Source: Oceanococcus sp051252075 (GTDB lineage: Bacteria > Pseudomonadota > Gammaproteobacteria > Nevskiales > Oceanococcaceae). Taken from it: a stretch of 64,000 nt of DNA. The notes beneath the pieces are model-generated. The model saw only the letters and a program-made list of their open reading frames with translations. It was not told the DNA's origin and ran no database searches. The position numbers were made by a program, and so were the translations under genes. The stretch lies in assembly GCA_051252075.1 (NCBI GenBank), contig JBPOFU010000007.1:1-64000 (forward strand), read 5' to 3'. Positions 1-9,625 of the stretch are shown one piece after another (the first letter of the stretch is position 1; each line of letters starts with the position of its first letter).

Positions 1-2
1 GC

Positions 3-1634
3 ATGAGTGGTGAAAACAATGTGCCAGGCCAAGCGCAGGTATACGTGAATGGCACACGCTTAGAGCAAGTGAGCTTGAGTCCTGGAAGATTTCAAATTAA
101 TGAAATTCCAGTTGTGACTGGTTCGGGCACTGTCGAGCTACGCGTCCGAGATGATTTAGGGCGAGAATTTGTAACACGACAGGCATATTACGCAAGCGAC
201 CAATTGTTGAAACCTGGCTTGTTTGATTTTTCGTTCGCTATCGGGCAACCGCGATTGGACTTTGCTACCGAGCGTGATCGTTACGCTGATGACCTGCTAA
301 GCAATGCAAATGTCCGCTTAGGTGTCAACTCGTGGATGACGCTGGAACTGCACTTAGAAACCCAAGCAAATCTGCGTAGCGGTGGGTTAGGAAGCGCCAT
401 GACACTTGGACCGTTAGGTGTGTTGAACTTGTCCTATGCGCGCAGTCAATTGGATAAGCTCGAAGGAGAAATGCTACGGGTGGCATACCAGTTCAACGGC
501 AACAATTGGTCACTTTTCGCCGCAGTGCAGAAGCAGCGCGATCAATTTCATGATGCGCTCAGCCTACAAGGGGTTCCTGTTCCTGAGTTGCGCCAGCAAA
601 TTGGATTTTCATTTCGTCCGCACCGACGACTTAGCATAAATGCCAGCTTATTCGAGATCGGAAACAACCAAACCAATAGCAATTTTAACCAACTCTGTAT
701 AGACAGTATTCAATGCGTGCTGACTGGCAGTCGTGCTCGTTTTGTCAATTTGAGTGCGAGCGCCCGACTCGCTTATCGCAGCACTTTGATACTTTCTGCC
801 AACCGCGATGTACTTGGGGATGGTGACACCACCTATTCACTTGGGCTCAGCATTCCCTTCGGCCGCAGTGTGTACACGTACCTGGATACACAGCGCAATG
901 GGCAATTTAACGCGACCTCGGCATCCGTGCTGAAAAACATTCCTCTGGAAGGGACTGGCGGCGGTTGGCGTATTCGCGACACCCGCGGGGAAATTGAGTC
1001 ACAAGCCGTATCGGCGGGCTACCGTAGCCGTATCGGCACGCTGGAGCTTGCTTGGGAACAACTCGAAAACACCAAGATGACGCGCTTACAGTTACGCGGG
1101 GCCGCTATGGGCATAGGAACCAAGCTTGGGCTCAGCAACCAAGTGCAGGATAGCTTTGCGATGATTGAATCGAATCGCCCCGCCCTGCAAGTGTTGCGGG
1201 AAAATAGACCTGTGGGCGCAACCAGCTTCACCGGAAAATTGATTTTGCCCAATTTGAATGCATATCAAGCGAACCGGCTCAAAGTGGACGAAACTCAACT
1301 GCCTATCAACTTTAAACTGGACGAAAATGCAAAAGTCGTCATACCCGCATTAAAAAGCGGCGTGTATGTGAAATTCAAGGTCTCGGACACACGCAGCGCT
1401 AGCGTGCAATTCCTGCGCGCGGCCGGTACGCCGGTTCCTCTGGGCGCAACAGTTAAGTTAGAAGGTCGCGATGCCATCGACGTCGTGGGCTATGACGGCA
1501 TTGCTTATTTCGAAAATTTGGCGCCGATGAATATGGCTATTGTTCGCTGGCCTGGTTACATCTGTAAGGCCCAATTCGCATTCAAGCCGGGGACAGATCG
1601 CATCCAGACCATCAATCAGGTGCCGTGCCGTTGA
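3..1634 (+). CDS. Fimbrial outer-membrane usher, C-terminal part (CsuD-type)
   Basis: The frame is open to the left edge, so the gene is cut by the window; the ATG at position 3 is probably internal. About 540 residues remain, against roughly 800 or more for a full usher. The visible part begins in the usher-type beta-sandwich (VYVNGTRLEQ), runs through alternating beta-strand segments typical of the 24-stranded pore, and ends in a small C-terminal beta domain (GYDGIAYFENL) with two late cysteines. Ushers sit in the outer membrane and polymerise pilus subunits handed over by a periplasmic chaperone. The next gene overlaps its stop codon and encodes an SCPU subunit, which points to a Csu-type system. 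The chaperone and main subunits are presumably just upstream, outside the window. Confidence 0.8.
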   Translation: MSGENNVPGQAQVYVNGTRLEQVSLSPGRFQINEIPVVTGSGTVELRVRDDLGREFVTRQAYYASDQLLKPGLFDFSFAIGQPRLDFATERDRYADDLLSNANVRLGVNSWMTLELHLETQANLRSGGLGSAMTLGPLGVLNLSYARSQLDKLEGEMLRVAYQFNGNNWSLFAAVQKQRDQFHDALSLQGVPVPELRQQIGFSFRPHRRLSINASLFEIGNNQTNSNFNQLCIDSIQCVLTGSRARFVNLSASARLAYRSTLILSANRDVLGDGDTTYSLGLSIPFGRSVYTYLDTQRNGQFNATSASVLKNIPLEGTGGGWRIRDTRGEIESQAVSAGYRSRIGTLELAWEQLENTKMTRLQLRGAAMGIGTKLGLSNQVQDSFAMIESNRPALQVLRENRPVGATSFTGKLILPNLNAYQANRLKVDETQLPINFKLDENAKVVIPALKSGVYVKFKVSDTRSASVQFLRAAGTPVPLGATVKLEGRDAIDVVGYDGIAYFENLAPMNMAIVRWPGYICKAQFAFKPGTDRIQTINQVPCR

Positions 1635-2626
1635 AGAACATTATCTTGCTGCTAGCCAGCATGGCGATGAGTACTAGCGCTTTGGCGTTGCAATGCGAGG
1701 TTAATTTCTCCAGCGGAAGTTTCGCGGAGTACGCGAGCCTCAGCGGAACTGGGGCGCAACGAAGTCTGCCATTTAGCTACTCCTGCTCGGCCCCCGTTAC
1801 AGAACAGCCGTTTGATCGTCGCGTAACGCTGTGTTTGGGACTCGGCTCTGGTAGCGGTGGCAATTACAACACGGCTCCTGCGAGTACGCGAAAACTCCGC
1901 TCTGGCCAAAATGAAAAATTGCTATTTGATATCTATCAGCGAAATGCTCAACAGCTGGTATGGGGCTCGCTTATTGATGGCAGCATTGGAGGAACTCCTA
2001 AAGCCATCCAAATGGAGCTCGGCGGACTGGCCAATACGGGCCTTGTTAGTGTCAGCGGCCAAGACACGTTGTACGCCTACCTTAAACCCAATCAAACCAG
2101 CGCATCATTAGGGTTTTATCAGTCCACATTCAGCGGGTCTGATATCGAACTGGCCTATGATTACAGCTCACGTATGGCAAATTGTCAGATGGCTGGCCCT
2201 CAAATAGAAAACGGCCAAGGTGGTTTCAGTATCAGCGCTGAGATTCGAGGCCAATGTCGCGTCGACGCTCAAGCCTTGGAGTTTGGCGATGTAGTGAGCA
2301 TGCGACAAATGCGCAAAACTGAAGGCGTGCTGCAAGTGCAGTGCGTGCAAAGCACTCCGTATCAAATCGCTCTGAGCCCAGGCATGCATGCCGACAATCA
2401 GGGCAAACGGCGCATGCACGGTAACGATGAAAGCTACGTTCACTACCAAATTTTTCAAGATGAGGCCCGAACTTCAGCTTGGGGTGATAGCTGGGGTAAC
2501 AACACCTCCAACGGGGTCGCGAACGGTCAGATACAACTCCTGACATTATTTGGTGCGGCCCCGGCCCAACCGCTGCCAGCTGCAGGGCGTTATATGGATC
2601 AAGTTGTGGTGACCGTCCGATTTTAA
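1625..2626 (+). CDS. Spore coat U (SCPU) domain pilus subunit, probable tip adhesin (CsuE-like)
   Basis: A GTG start at 1625 lies inside the usher gene and overlaps its stop by 10 bases, implying translational coupling. The 333-residue product has a Sec signal peptide (about residues 1-21, cleavage after ALA) followed directly by LQCEVNF. The C-terminal ~125 residues are a clear SCPU domain: CRVDAQALEFGDV, paired cysteines, YQIALSPG and a final VVVTVRF strand of the kind used for donor-strand exchange. The N-terminal half looks like a second, more diverged domain with its own cysteines. In Csu operons the two-domain subunit encoded after the usher is the tip adhesin, and position and size both fit that role. 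Binding specificity cannot be read from the sequence. Confidence 0.75.
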   Translation: MPLKNIILLLASMAMSTSALALQCEVNFSSGSFAEYASLSGTGAQRSLPFSYSCSAPVTEQPFDRRVTLCLGLGSGSGGNYNTAPASTRKLRSGQNEKLLFDIYQRNAQQLVWGSLIDGSIGGTPKAIQMELGGLANTGLVSVSGQDTLYAYLKPNQTSASLGFYQSTFSGSDIELAYDYSSRMANCQMAGPQIENGQGGFSISAEIRGQCRVDAQALEFGDVVSMRQMRKTEGVLQVQCVQSTPYQIALSPGMHADNQGKRRMHGNDESYVHYQIFQDEARTSAWGDSWGNNTSNGVANGQIQLLTLFGAAPAQPLPAAGRYMDQVVVTVRF

Positions 2627-2797
2627 AATCCGCAGATCGCCCTCTAAAGTGTCAATCGCAAGGCTTTTCGCTGACAATGAAAACCCAATACGATACGCAA
2701 CTGTCATTTCAGCAAGGTCATAGGTCCCTCGCAATAGGAATCGAAAAGGAACGAATTCACTCCATCATCCGTTCTAAGTGCGTTATTCGGAGGGGCT

Positions 2798-4315
2798 ATG
2801 GACAGGCGATCTTTTCTGCAAGCATGCTCAATCATGTACGCCAGCGGCGCGCTCAGCGCTTGCCAAGGCGGGCGCAATCCGCTCGCCGGCACATCATCAC
2901 TTGATGAGCGTTCAGCCACCAACGACACGCTTCAGGCCGGCCTACCAAAAGTAGACCCCTTGGTTCATTTGTTGAGGCGTAGTCGATTTGGGATCTCTGC
3001 CTCAGATTATGAGCAGGCCTCAGCTTTAGGCATCGACGGTTATTTGAATCAACAACTGCAACCAGACAGTCTTAGCGGACGTGCAGAATTGGAAGCTGAT
3101 GCGCGCTTCCCAGCCACTGCCGGCGCCTATCCAGGATCTTTCTATGCCTACGAATCGAGTAAACAAGAAGCAAGCCAAGCGCTAACGGAAAAAACCATTT
3201 TTCTCGCTGCCTACAGTGATCGTCAATTATTTGAAGTCATGACCGATTTTTGGACTAATCACTTCAATATTGAAAATGTCACCGGCAAGCTAAGCTTATA
3301 CAAACTTTATGATGATGCCGAAGTCATTCGTAAACATGCGCTTGGCAATTTTCGTGAACTTTTACACGCCAGTGCACGAAGCCCAGCGATGTTGGAATAT
3401 TTGGATGGCGTACGCAATAAAGCAGCAGGTCCAAATGAAAATTATGCTCGTGAATTAATGGAACTCCACACCCTGGGAGTGGACGGCGGTTACAGCGAAG
3501 ATGACATTAAGGAGATCGCCCGCGCCTTCAGTGGCTGGACTGTAAATAACAGCACGAAGTCATTCCAATTCCTCGCTGCAAATCATGATAGCGATGAAAA
3601 GTTTGTGCTTGGTCATCGCCTTGCGGCTGGTCGCGGCATTGAAGACGGCAATGATGTTTTAGATATTCTGCTGAATCATCCTGCAACGGCAAAATTTCTC
3701 TCCAGAAAGTTGGCGCAACGCTTCGTATCGGACACACCACCCTCCAGTATCGTTAACGCCATTGCAGAAACGTATCGAAATACGGATGGTGATATTTCCA
3801 GCATGTTGCGCACACTCTTTACACACACGGACTTTTACGCATATACCGATACAAAAGCACGGCGACCCTTGGAATTTGTATGCGGAACCCTACGTGCGTT
3901 TAATGCTGAACCGGCGAGTTACCCTGGCGCCTCAGTAATTAATTTGCTGTCCCGACTTGGTCAAGTGCCGCACCGCTGGTTTCCTCCAGATGGCTATCCA
4001 GATTTTGCCAATTACTGGATTAACACTTCAGGCCTCTTGGAGCGTTGGAATTTTGCCGCCACGACAATAGAAGAACCAGGGTTCTTTGGGCAAGTAACAG
4101 CCGCGAGCTTTGTTGACAGTAAAGAAACACCGCAAAGCCTGGTCACCAAAATGATTCAACAATTTCTGTTTAGATCACTACGCGGCTCGGACAGCAATGC
4201 ATTAATTCAGGCCGCTGCCAGATATGGTGAAAGCCTCGAGGGTGACGATCTTGAAAATGCTGCAGAAACAGTATTGGCGCTCATCATTGCCTCTCCGTAT
4301 TTCAATCTGCGTTAG
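2798..4315 (+). CDS. DUF1800 family lipoprotein
   Basis: The ATG at 2798 follows a strong ribosome binding site (CGGAGGGG). The 505-residue product starts with MDRRSFLQACS, then a lipobox-like LSAC at about residues 18-21, suggesting export and lipidation. The body matches the DUF1800 pattern: HLLRRSRFGIS near residue 55, then FWTNHFNIE, ENYARELMELHTLGV and IKEIARAFSGWTV. The biochemical function of DUF1800 is not established. It is very often encoded next to a DUF1501 protein, as here with 9 bases between the genes, so the two probably act together at the cell surface. The 170 bases upstream contain no other gene. Confidence 0.85.
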   Translation: MDRRSFLQACSIMYASGALSACQGGRNPLAGTSSLDERSATNDTLQAGLPKVDPLVHLLRRSRFGISASDYEQASALGIDGYLNQQLQPDSLSGRAELEADARFPATAGAYPGSFYAYESSKQEASQALTEKTIFLAAYSDRQLFEVMTDFWTNHFNIENVTGKLSLYKLYDDAEVIRKHALGNFRELLHASARSPAMLEYLDGVRNKAAGPNENYARELMELHTLGVDGGYSEDDIKEIARAFSGWTVNNSTKSFQFLAANHDSDEKFVLGHRLAAGRGIEDGNDVLDILLNHPATAKFLSRKLAQRFVSDTPPSSIVNAIAETYRNTDGDISSMLRTLFTHTDFYAYTDTKARRPLEFVCGTLRAFNAEPASYPGASVINLLSRLGQVPHRWFPPDGYPDFANYWINTSGLLERWNFAATTIEEPGFFGQVTAASFVDSKETPQSLVTKMIQQFLFRSLRGSDSNALIQAAARYGESLEGDDLENAAETVLALIIASPYFNLR

Positions 4316-4324
4316 GAGCGCACC

Positions 4325-5434
4325 ATGGGCACAAAAACTTTAGTGGTGATTTTCCAACGGGGTGCGGCAGATGGCCTAAACAGCATCGTACCTTTTGCAG
4401 ATCCATACTATTACGATCTGCGCCCAGACATTGGAATCGCTCCTCCTGGCGAAGACGGCGGCGGGCTGAATCTAGACGGATTTTATGCCATGAACCCCGC
4501 ATTAGCCGCCATCAAACCCCTATACGATGCGGGTGAATTGGCGGTCGTTCAAGCTACTGGATCTCGTTTGTCTGATAGATCCCATTTTTCTGCTCAGTTA
4601 CGTATGGAAGTTGGAGGCAGCACAATCAGTGGTGCTGCTGGTGGCTGGTTAGGACGGCATTTAGATCAATTGCCGTCCAATCGATCAGTACGTGCAATTT
4701 CGCTAGGCGTCGCGCTGGATCAATCCTTAGCTGGTCAAAAAACCGCCATTGCTGTTCCCGACAGTGCGCGCTATCGACTGGCCACACAATTCCCTGAAGC
4801 GTGGCAACAGGCGTTTAGCAGCTTGAATCAAAGTATTGCCTATGAATACAGCGAGGCCGCGAATCGCGTCTTTTCAGCACTGGATCTGTTTGAAGTGGCT
4901 AGACCACACGACATAGAAACCCACTCGGATGCAGTTTATCCAGCAGGAAGGTTTGGCACCTCTATGCGTCAAACAGCCCAATACATAAAAGCGGATATCG
5001 GAATTGAAGCTATCACGATGAATCTGGATGGCTGGGACCATCATGCAAACATCAATAGCGCCCTGCCTCCACGTTTGACTGAATTAGCGGAAGGCTTAGC
5101 GGCACTGCGTCGTGATCTCGGCCCTCGTTTTGAAGATGTCGTGGTTGTCACCATGAGTGAATTTGGCCGCCGTGCCGCGCAAAATGCGGCGCTGGGAACA
5201 GACCATGGACGCGGCAACAGCATGCTCGTTATGGGTGGTGCCATCAATGGAGGTCAAGTCGTTTCTGATTGGCCCACGCTGGCTCCGCAAGCCTTAGATC
5301 AAGGAGACCTCGCCATTACCATCGATTACCGGCAAGTATTGGCAGAAATCCTCAGTCGCGCCATGGGAAACACGCGATTAGATGAGGTTTTTCCAGACTT
5401 TTCTGAATTTTCCGCGCTGAATTTGGTGCGCTGA
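4325..5434 (+). CDS. DUF1501 family protein
   Basis: This 369-residue protein has its own AGGAG ribosome binding site overlapping the end of the preceding DUF1800 gene. It starts with TLVVIFQRGAADGLNSIVP, the usual opening of DUF1501 proteins, and later shows LDGWDHHANI and VVVTMSEFGRRAAQN, followed by TDHGRGNSMLVMGG. These His/Asp-rich blocks recall the alkaline phosphatase/sulfatase fold to which DUF1501 is distantly linked, but no substrate is known. No Tat or Sec signal is visible at the chosen start, whereas many relatives have a twin-arginine signal. Either this protein is cytoplasmic or it is exported with a partner; I cannot tell which. Confidence 0.85.
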   Translation: MGTKTLVVIFQRGAADGLNSIVPFADPYYYDLRPDIGIAPPGEDGGGLNLDGFYAMNPALAAIKPLYDAGELAVVQATGSRLSDRSHFSAQLRMEVGGSTISGAAGGWLGRHLDQLPSNRSVRAISLGVALDQSLAGQKTAIAVPDSARYRLATQFPEAWQQAFSSLNQSIAYEYSEAANRVFSALDLFEVARPHDIETHSDAVYPAGRFGTSMRQTAQYIKADIGIEAITMNLDGWDHHANINSALPPRLTELAEGLAALRRDLGPRFEDVVVVTMSEFGRRAAQNAALGTDHGRGNSMLVMGGAINGGQVVSDWPTLAPQALDQGDLAITIDYRQVLAEILSRAMGNTRLDEVFPDFSEFSALNLVR

Positions 5435-5450
5435 AAAACCTAATGACTTA

Positions 5451-5480
5451 CTGCTTGTTCAGGCGCTGAACAGCCAGCAG
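5451..5480 (+). terminator. Stem-loop after the DUF1800/DUF1501 pair
   Basis: Sixteen bases after the DUF1501 stop there is a stem of GTTCAG/CTGAAC with a 3-base loop, extended by CTGCT/AGCAG arms with small bulges. There is no clear T-run after it, so it is a weak candidate terminator or an mRNA-stabilising hairpin. Confidence 0.35.
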
Positions 5481-5592
5481 TGATTAACAGGAATTTTCTG
5501 GCGCATGCTTGTTTAATGGTGATAACAGCCATGCAACACTTGATCGTATATTTTCGAGCAAAGCAACGACATGACAATCGGGCCACTGCGTT

Positions 5593-6144
5593 TTGAAAAC
5601 CATCCAGATCAGTAAAAGCGACATCACTAAACTGACAGTTGACGCGATCGTCAATGCCGCCAATCAAAGCCTGTTAGGTGGTGGTGGCGTTGACGGGGCC
5701 ATTCATACGGCGGCTGGACCACAATTGCTAGCGGCTTGCCGACAGCTTGATCAGATTCGCCCGGGTGTACGCTGCCCGACAGGAGAAGCCAGAATAACCC
5801 CTGGTTTTCGCCTAGGTGCTCAATACGTCATTCATACCGTCGGCCCCGTTTGGCAAGGCGGCACACAAAATGAGCCTGCGATGTTGGCCAGTTGCTATCG
5901 CCAATCACTACTACTCGCTGAGCAGTTTCAGTTGCGTTCGATTGCGTTTCCTGCGATTAGCTGTGGTGTGTATGGATATCCTGTAGCCGCAGCCTCCATA
6001 ATCGCAAGTGCAACAATTTACAACATGCTGCCTGAACTGGAGAGTCTAGAACTGATTCAGTTTGTGGCCTTCAACTCGGACGTCGAAAACAGTTTGTACG
6101 CCGCCTTCGAAGCTGAATATGGCAGAGATGCGGAGCGAAATTAA
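5593..6144 (+). CDS. Macro domain protein (ADP-ribose / O-acetyl-ADP-ribose hydrolase type)
   Basis: The single-domain product of 183 residues carries the macro-domain signature DAIVNAANQSLLGGGGVDGAIH (read as two blocks, residues ~17-38), then GPVWQGG and the second glycine loop FPAISCGVYGYP. Macro domains of this YmdB/MacroD-like type bind ADP-ribose and often remove it from proteins or deacetylate O-acetyl-ADP-ribose; the asparagines and the GGVDGAI aspartate are present. The only start that preserves the first beta-strand is TTG at 5593, as no in-frame ATG or GTG lies close by. The gene is convergent with the DUF455 gene and overlaps it by 4 bases. No toxin partner (for example DarT) is seen beside it. 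Confidence 0.85.
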   Translation: MKTIQISKSDITKLTVDAIVNAANQSLLGGGGVDGAIHTAAGPQLLAACRQLDQIRPGVRCPTGEARITPGFRLGAQYVIHTVGPVWQGGTQNEPAMLASCYRQSLLLAEQFQLRSIAFPAISCGVYGYPVAAASIIASATIYNMLPELESLELIQFVAFNSDVENSLYAAFEAEYGRDAERN

Positions 6145-6917
6145 CCGCGAATAGAGTCCAATTCTGCGGCACTAAACCCTGCCTCTATACGCGCCATTTC
6201 ATTGAGCTGCCCCGCGGCGGCCTTTCGATTCGGTAAATACTGTGAGAGCAGTTCAATAAAGGTATCGTCTGAATTCAAGCCACGCTGCTGACAAAGATAT
6301 CGAAACCAACGACTGCCTATCGCGACATGCCGAACTTCTTCTTTGAGTATGATTTCTAGGCAGGCCACGGTTGCGTTGTCACCCACACTGCGCAGTCGCG
6401 TCATCATGCCCGGCGTCACGTCCAAACCGCGCGCCTCCAATACCCGAGGCACCAAGGCCATACGCAGTAAAGAATCATGCGCCGTTTTTTCGGCCATTTC
6501 CCACAAGCCGTTGTGGGCTGGGCAATCACCATAGTTTGCATCCAATTCCCGCAAGCGTTGATTGAGCATCTGAAAATGCCGGGCTTCATCGCGCGCCACG
6601 CTAATCCAGTCTTGATAAAAAGCCAGTGGCATGCCAGCAAAACGCAAAGCCGCGTCCAAAGCCAAATTGATTGCATTGAATTCGATATGCGCTACGGCAT
6701 GAATCAAGGCGATGCGGCCTGGCAGCTGGCCTAGGCCCCGTCGCGGCACCTTGCCTGGATGGATCAGTTCTGGCTGAACAGGCCGACCAGGAGCCGCTGG
6801 CAGGCTGACAACTGCCCCATCGGTACTGCGAGGATCTGCAATGTCAGAACAAAGCCGTGCTTTCAGTTCGGGCTGACAACACTGGTATGCCGCTAAGGCG
6901 GCATCACGCCAAGCCAC
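6141..6917 (-). CDS. DUF455 ferritin-like protein
   Basis: The 258-residue helical protein has the residues of a ferritin-like di-metal site: a glutamate in HIEFNAINLALD, an ExxH in RDEARHF and a second ExxH in KEEVRHVAIG. This layout resembles MiaE-type hydroxylases and other DUF455 proteins, whose substrate is not established. It is the last gene of the long minus-strand unit and overlaps the 3' end of metZ by 14 bases. A link to sulfur amino-acid metabolism is possible from position only. It ends convergently with the macro-domain gene. Confidence 0.8.
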   Translation of the reverse strand: MAWRDAALAAYQCCQPELKARLCSDIADPRSTDGAVVSLPAAPGRPVQPELIHPGKVPRRGLGQLPGRIALIHAVAHIEFNAINLALDAALRFAGMPLAFYQDWISVARDEARHFQMLNQRLRELDANYGDCPAHNGLWEMAEKTAHDSLLRMALVPRVLEARGLDVTPGMMTRLRSVGDNATVACLEIILKEEVRHVAIGSRWFRYLCQQRGLNSDDTFIELLSQYLPNRKAAAGQLNEMARIEAGFSAAELDSIRG

Positions 6918-8094
6918 GACCCAAATCAGCGATTAGATCTTCCACATTTTCCAAACCCACCGAGACACGTACCAAGTTGTCTTGTATTCCTGCTAGGGCA
7001 CGCGCTTCTGGCCCAATACGGTAATGGGTCGTGGTCGCTGGATGAGTAATCGTTGTCCGCGTGTCACCAAGGTTTGCAGTGATAGACACCAGTTCACAGG
7101 CGTTAATCAGACGAAACACGGCGTCTTGTCCACCAGTGAGTTCAAAAGCGACGATGGCACCGTGAGCTTTCTGCTGCCTAGCCGCTAATTCATGCTGCGG
7201 ATGACTTTGCAAACCGGTGTAGTACACCTTAGCTACAGCAGGGTGCTGCTCCAACCACAGAGCAACTTCTTGGGCGCTGCGGGAGTGCGCCTGCATACGC
7301 AGTTCTAAAGTTTCCAAGCCTTTGAGAAAGACCCAGGCATTGAATGGGCTCATGCAAGGGCCCGCCGAGCGCATGAATGCAAACACTTCTTTGCCCACGC
7401 GCTGTGCGTCTCCCAAGATCGCACCGCCTATGCAGCGCCCCTGCCCGTCCAGAAATTTGGTTGCTGAATGGACCACGATATCTGCACCCAGTTCTATGGG
7501 CTTTTGCAGGGCTGGCGTACAGAAGCAATTATCAACCACCAACAAAGCATCTTTGGCGTGGGCGATATCAGCCAAGGCGGCAATATCAGCAACCTGAGTC
7601 AATGGGTTGGTTGGGCTTTCCACCAATAACAAGCGGGTATTGTCTTGCATCGCCTGCGCCCAAGCTTGGGTATTATCCGGCGCGACGTAACTGATCTCTA
7701 TGCCAAATTTTGCAACGTAATTATTCAATAAGCCGATGGTGGAACCGAACAAGCCAGAGGCGGCTAATACGTGATCACCGGCTTTCAGAAAGGTTTGACA
7801 TACCGTCAGAATCGCGGCCATGCCGGATGCGGTAGCAACTCCGCTATCGGCACCTTCTAGAGCCGCTAGACGCTGCTCAAAAGCGGCAACCGTGGGGTTG
7901 TCGAAGCGTGAGTAGATAAAGCGGTCTTCTTGTTCAGAAAAACACGCTGCGGCCTGTTCAGCCGACTCGAAAGTAAAACTCGAAGTCGCGAAAATGGCCG
8001 GTGAATGCTCAGCAAAATTACTTTGCAAAGCATGGCTACGAATACCCTGCGTGGATACGCCCCATGAGGCATTGGTTTTGTCATCAGTGGCCAT
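6904..8094 (-). CDS. metZ: O-succinylhomoserine sulfhydrylase
   Basis: This cytosolic PLP enzyme makes homocysteine from O-succinylhomoserine and sulfide in methionine synthesis. The Cys/Met-metabolism PLP family fold is clear: SRFDNPT near the N-terminus, the substrate-loop ASGMAAI, VDNCFCTPALQKP, and the PLP-lysine motif HSATKFLDGQG. I place the start at the ATG ending at 8094 (MATDDKTN), which gives 396 residues, has a GGATAA ribosome binding site and sits 4 bases after the purF stop; the longer frame to 8121 would overlap purF. metZ downstream of purF is the arrangement known in pseudomonads, which use the sulfhydrylase route rather than MetB/MetC. Confidence 0.92.
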   Translation of the reverse strand: MATDDKTNASWGVSTQGIRSHALQSNFAEHSPAIFATSSFTFESAEQAAACFSEQEDRFIYSRFDNPTVAAFEQRLAALEGADSGVATASGMAAILTVCQTFLKAGDHVLAASGLFGSTIGLLNNYVAKFGIEISYVAPDNTQAWAQAMQDNTRLLLVESPTNPLTQVADIAALADIAHAKDALLVVDNCFCTPALQKPIELGADIVVHSATKFLDGQGRCIGGAILGDAQRVGKEVFAFMRSAGPCMSPFNAWVFLKGLETLELRMQAHSRSAQEVALWLEQHPAVAKVYYTGLQSHPQHELAARQQKAHGAIVAFELTGGQDAVFRLINACELVSITANLGDTRTTITHPATTTHYRIGPEARALAGIQDNLVRVSVGLENVEDLIADLGRGLA

Positions 8095-8098
8095 GTGC

Positions 8099-9613
8099 TT
8101 ATCCGGGATTATGCAAATCAATGTGATTGCTATTGCCGACTGCCCCGCTACCTTGCTTGGCCGAGTCAGAACGGAACAACTCCAATTGATTTAAGTATTC
8201 TTCGCTAACGTCCTGAGTGACATATTCACCGGTAAACACCGAATCCTCGAAATCCGTGACTTGCGGATTGCCTGCACGCACCGCTTCGCGCAGACCTTCG
8301 ATGTCCTGATATATCAATTTATCCGCACCGAGCAGCGTCTGCACATCTTCCACGCTGCGATCATGTGCAACCAACTCACTGGCTGTCGGCATATCGATGC
8401 CATACACATTGGGATAGCGCACCGGCGGCGCGGCAGACGCAAAGTAAACCTTTGCTGCGCCGGCATCGCGTGCCATCTGTATGATTTCTTTGGAGGTCGT
8501 TCCACGCACGATGGAATCATCCACCAGAAGCACATTCTTGCCCTGGAATTCCAAATCAATCGGATTGAGTTTTTGCCTTACCGATTTCTTACGCTGTTCC
8601 TGTCCGGGCATGATGAAGGTACGCCCGATATAGCGGTTTTTAATAAATCCTTCACGATACTTAACCCCAAGTTCCCCAGCCAATTGATCTGCGGCCGTGC
8701 GGCTAGTATCAGGCACAGGAATCACCACATCGATATCGTGATCCGGCCACTCTGTTTTGATCTTGTGTGCTAAATGATCGCCCATACGCAGGCGCGCTTT
8801 ATAGACATAAATATCATCGATGATGGAGTCTGGACGCGCCAGATAGACATGTTCAAATATGCACGGCGTCAAACGTGGATTTTCAGCACACTGCCGGGTA
8901 ATCAATTGGCCGTCTTCGGTGATGATGACCGCTTCACCAGGGGCGATATCAGCAATCAACTCAAACCCCAACACGTCCAATGCCACACTTTCTGAGGCTA
9001 TGAGATATTCCCTACCGGTACTGGTTTCACGCACACCATACACAGCGGGACGAATACCGTAAGGATCACGAAAACCGACTATTCCCAGACCATGAATCAT
9101 GGCTACGCAGGCATAGGCGCCGCGACAACGTTTATGCACGTGGGCGATGGCTTCAAACACATCGTCAGCTTTGAGCGTCAAACTGCCAATACGGCTCAAC
9201 TCGCCGGCGAGAACATTGAGCAAAATTTCCGAATCGGAATTGGTGTTGAGGTGACGACGATCCTCGCGATAAAGTGCCTGACGCAATTCAGCGGCATTGG
9301 TCAGATTGCCATTGTGCGACAAGGAAATACCGTAGGGCGAATTCACATAAAACGGTTGCGCCTCTGCCGAACTGGCACATCCTGCCGTCGGATAGCGCAC
9401 ATGACCAATACCAATATGACCGCGTAAGCGATCCATGTGGTTTTGCCCAAACACGTCGCGGACCAAACCATTTTCTTTACGCAAAAACAGTTCGCCATTT
9501 TCTACCGTCATGATGCCCGCAGCATCTTGGCCACGATGCTGCAAGACGGTCAAGGCGTCATAGATCTCCTGATTGATTCCACGATTCGCGGCGATTCCGA
9601 CGATTCCACACAT
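8099..9613 (-). CDS. purF: Amidophosphoribosyltransferase
   Basis: PurF catalyses the first committed step of purine synthesis, converting PRPP and glutamine to phosphoribosylamine. The protein begins MCGIVGI, so Cys2 becomes the N-terminal nucleophile of the glutaminase domain after Met removal. The C-terminal phosphoribosyltransferase domain has the PRPP loop VLLVDDSIVRGTTS. The length of 504 residues is normal for the Gram-negative form. It lies 12 bases after cvpA, the conserved cvpA-purF pair of gammaproteobacteria. Confidence 0.96.
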   Translation of the reverse strand: MCGIVGIAANRGINQEIYDALTVLQHRGQDAAGIMTVENGELFLRKENGLVRDVFGQNHMDRLRGHIGIGHVRYPTAGCASSAEAQPFYVNSPYGISLSHNGNLTNAAELRQALYREDRRHLNTNSDSEILLNVLAGELSRIGSLTLKADDVFEAIAHVHKRCRGAYACVAMIHGLGIVGFRDPYGIRPAVYGVRETSTGREYLIASESVALDVLGFELIADIAPGEAVIITEDGQLITRQCAENPRLTPCIFEHVYLARPDSIIDDIYVYKARLRMGDHLAHKIKTEWPDHDIDVVIPVPDTSRTAADQLAGELGVKYREGFIKNRYIGRTFIMPGQEQRKKSVRQKLNPIDLEFQGKNVLLVDDSIVRGTTSKEIIQMARDAGAAKVYFASAAPPVRYPNVYGIDMPTASELVAHDRSVEDVQTLLGADKLIYQDIEGLREAVRAGNPQVTDFEDSVFTGEYVTQDVSEEYLNQLELFRSDSAKQGSGAVGNSNHIDLHNPG

Positions 9614-9625
9614 GCAATCTCTACC

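Noticed and set aside
8261..8773. A 170-codon plus-strand frame opposite purF
   Set aside because: Antisense to intact purF, no family resemblance.
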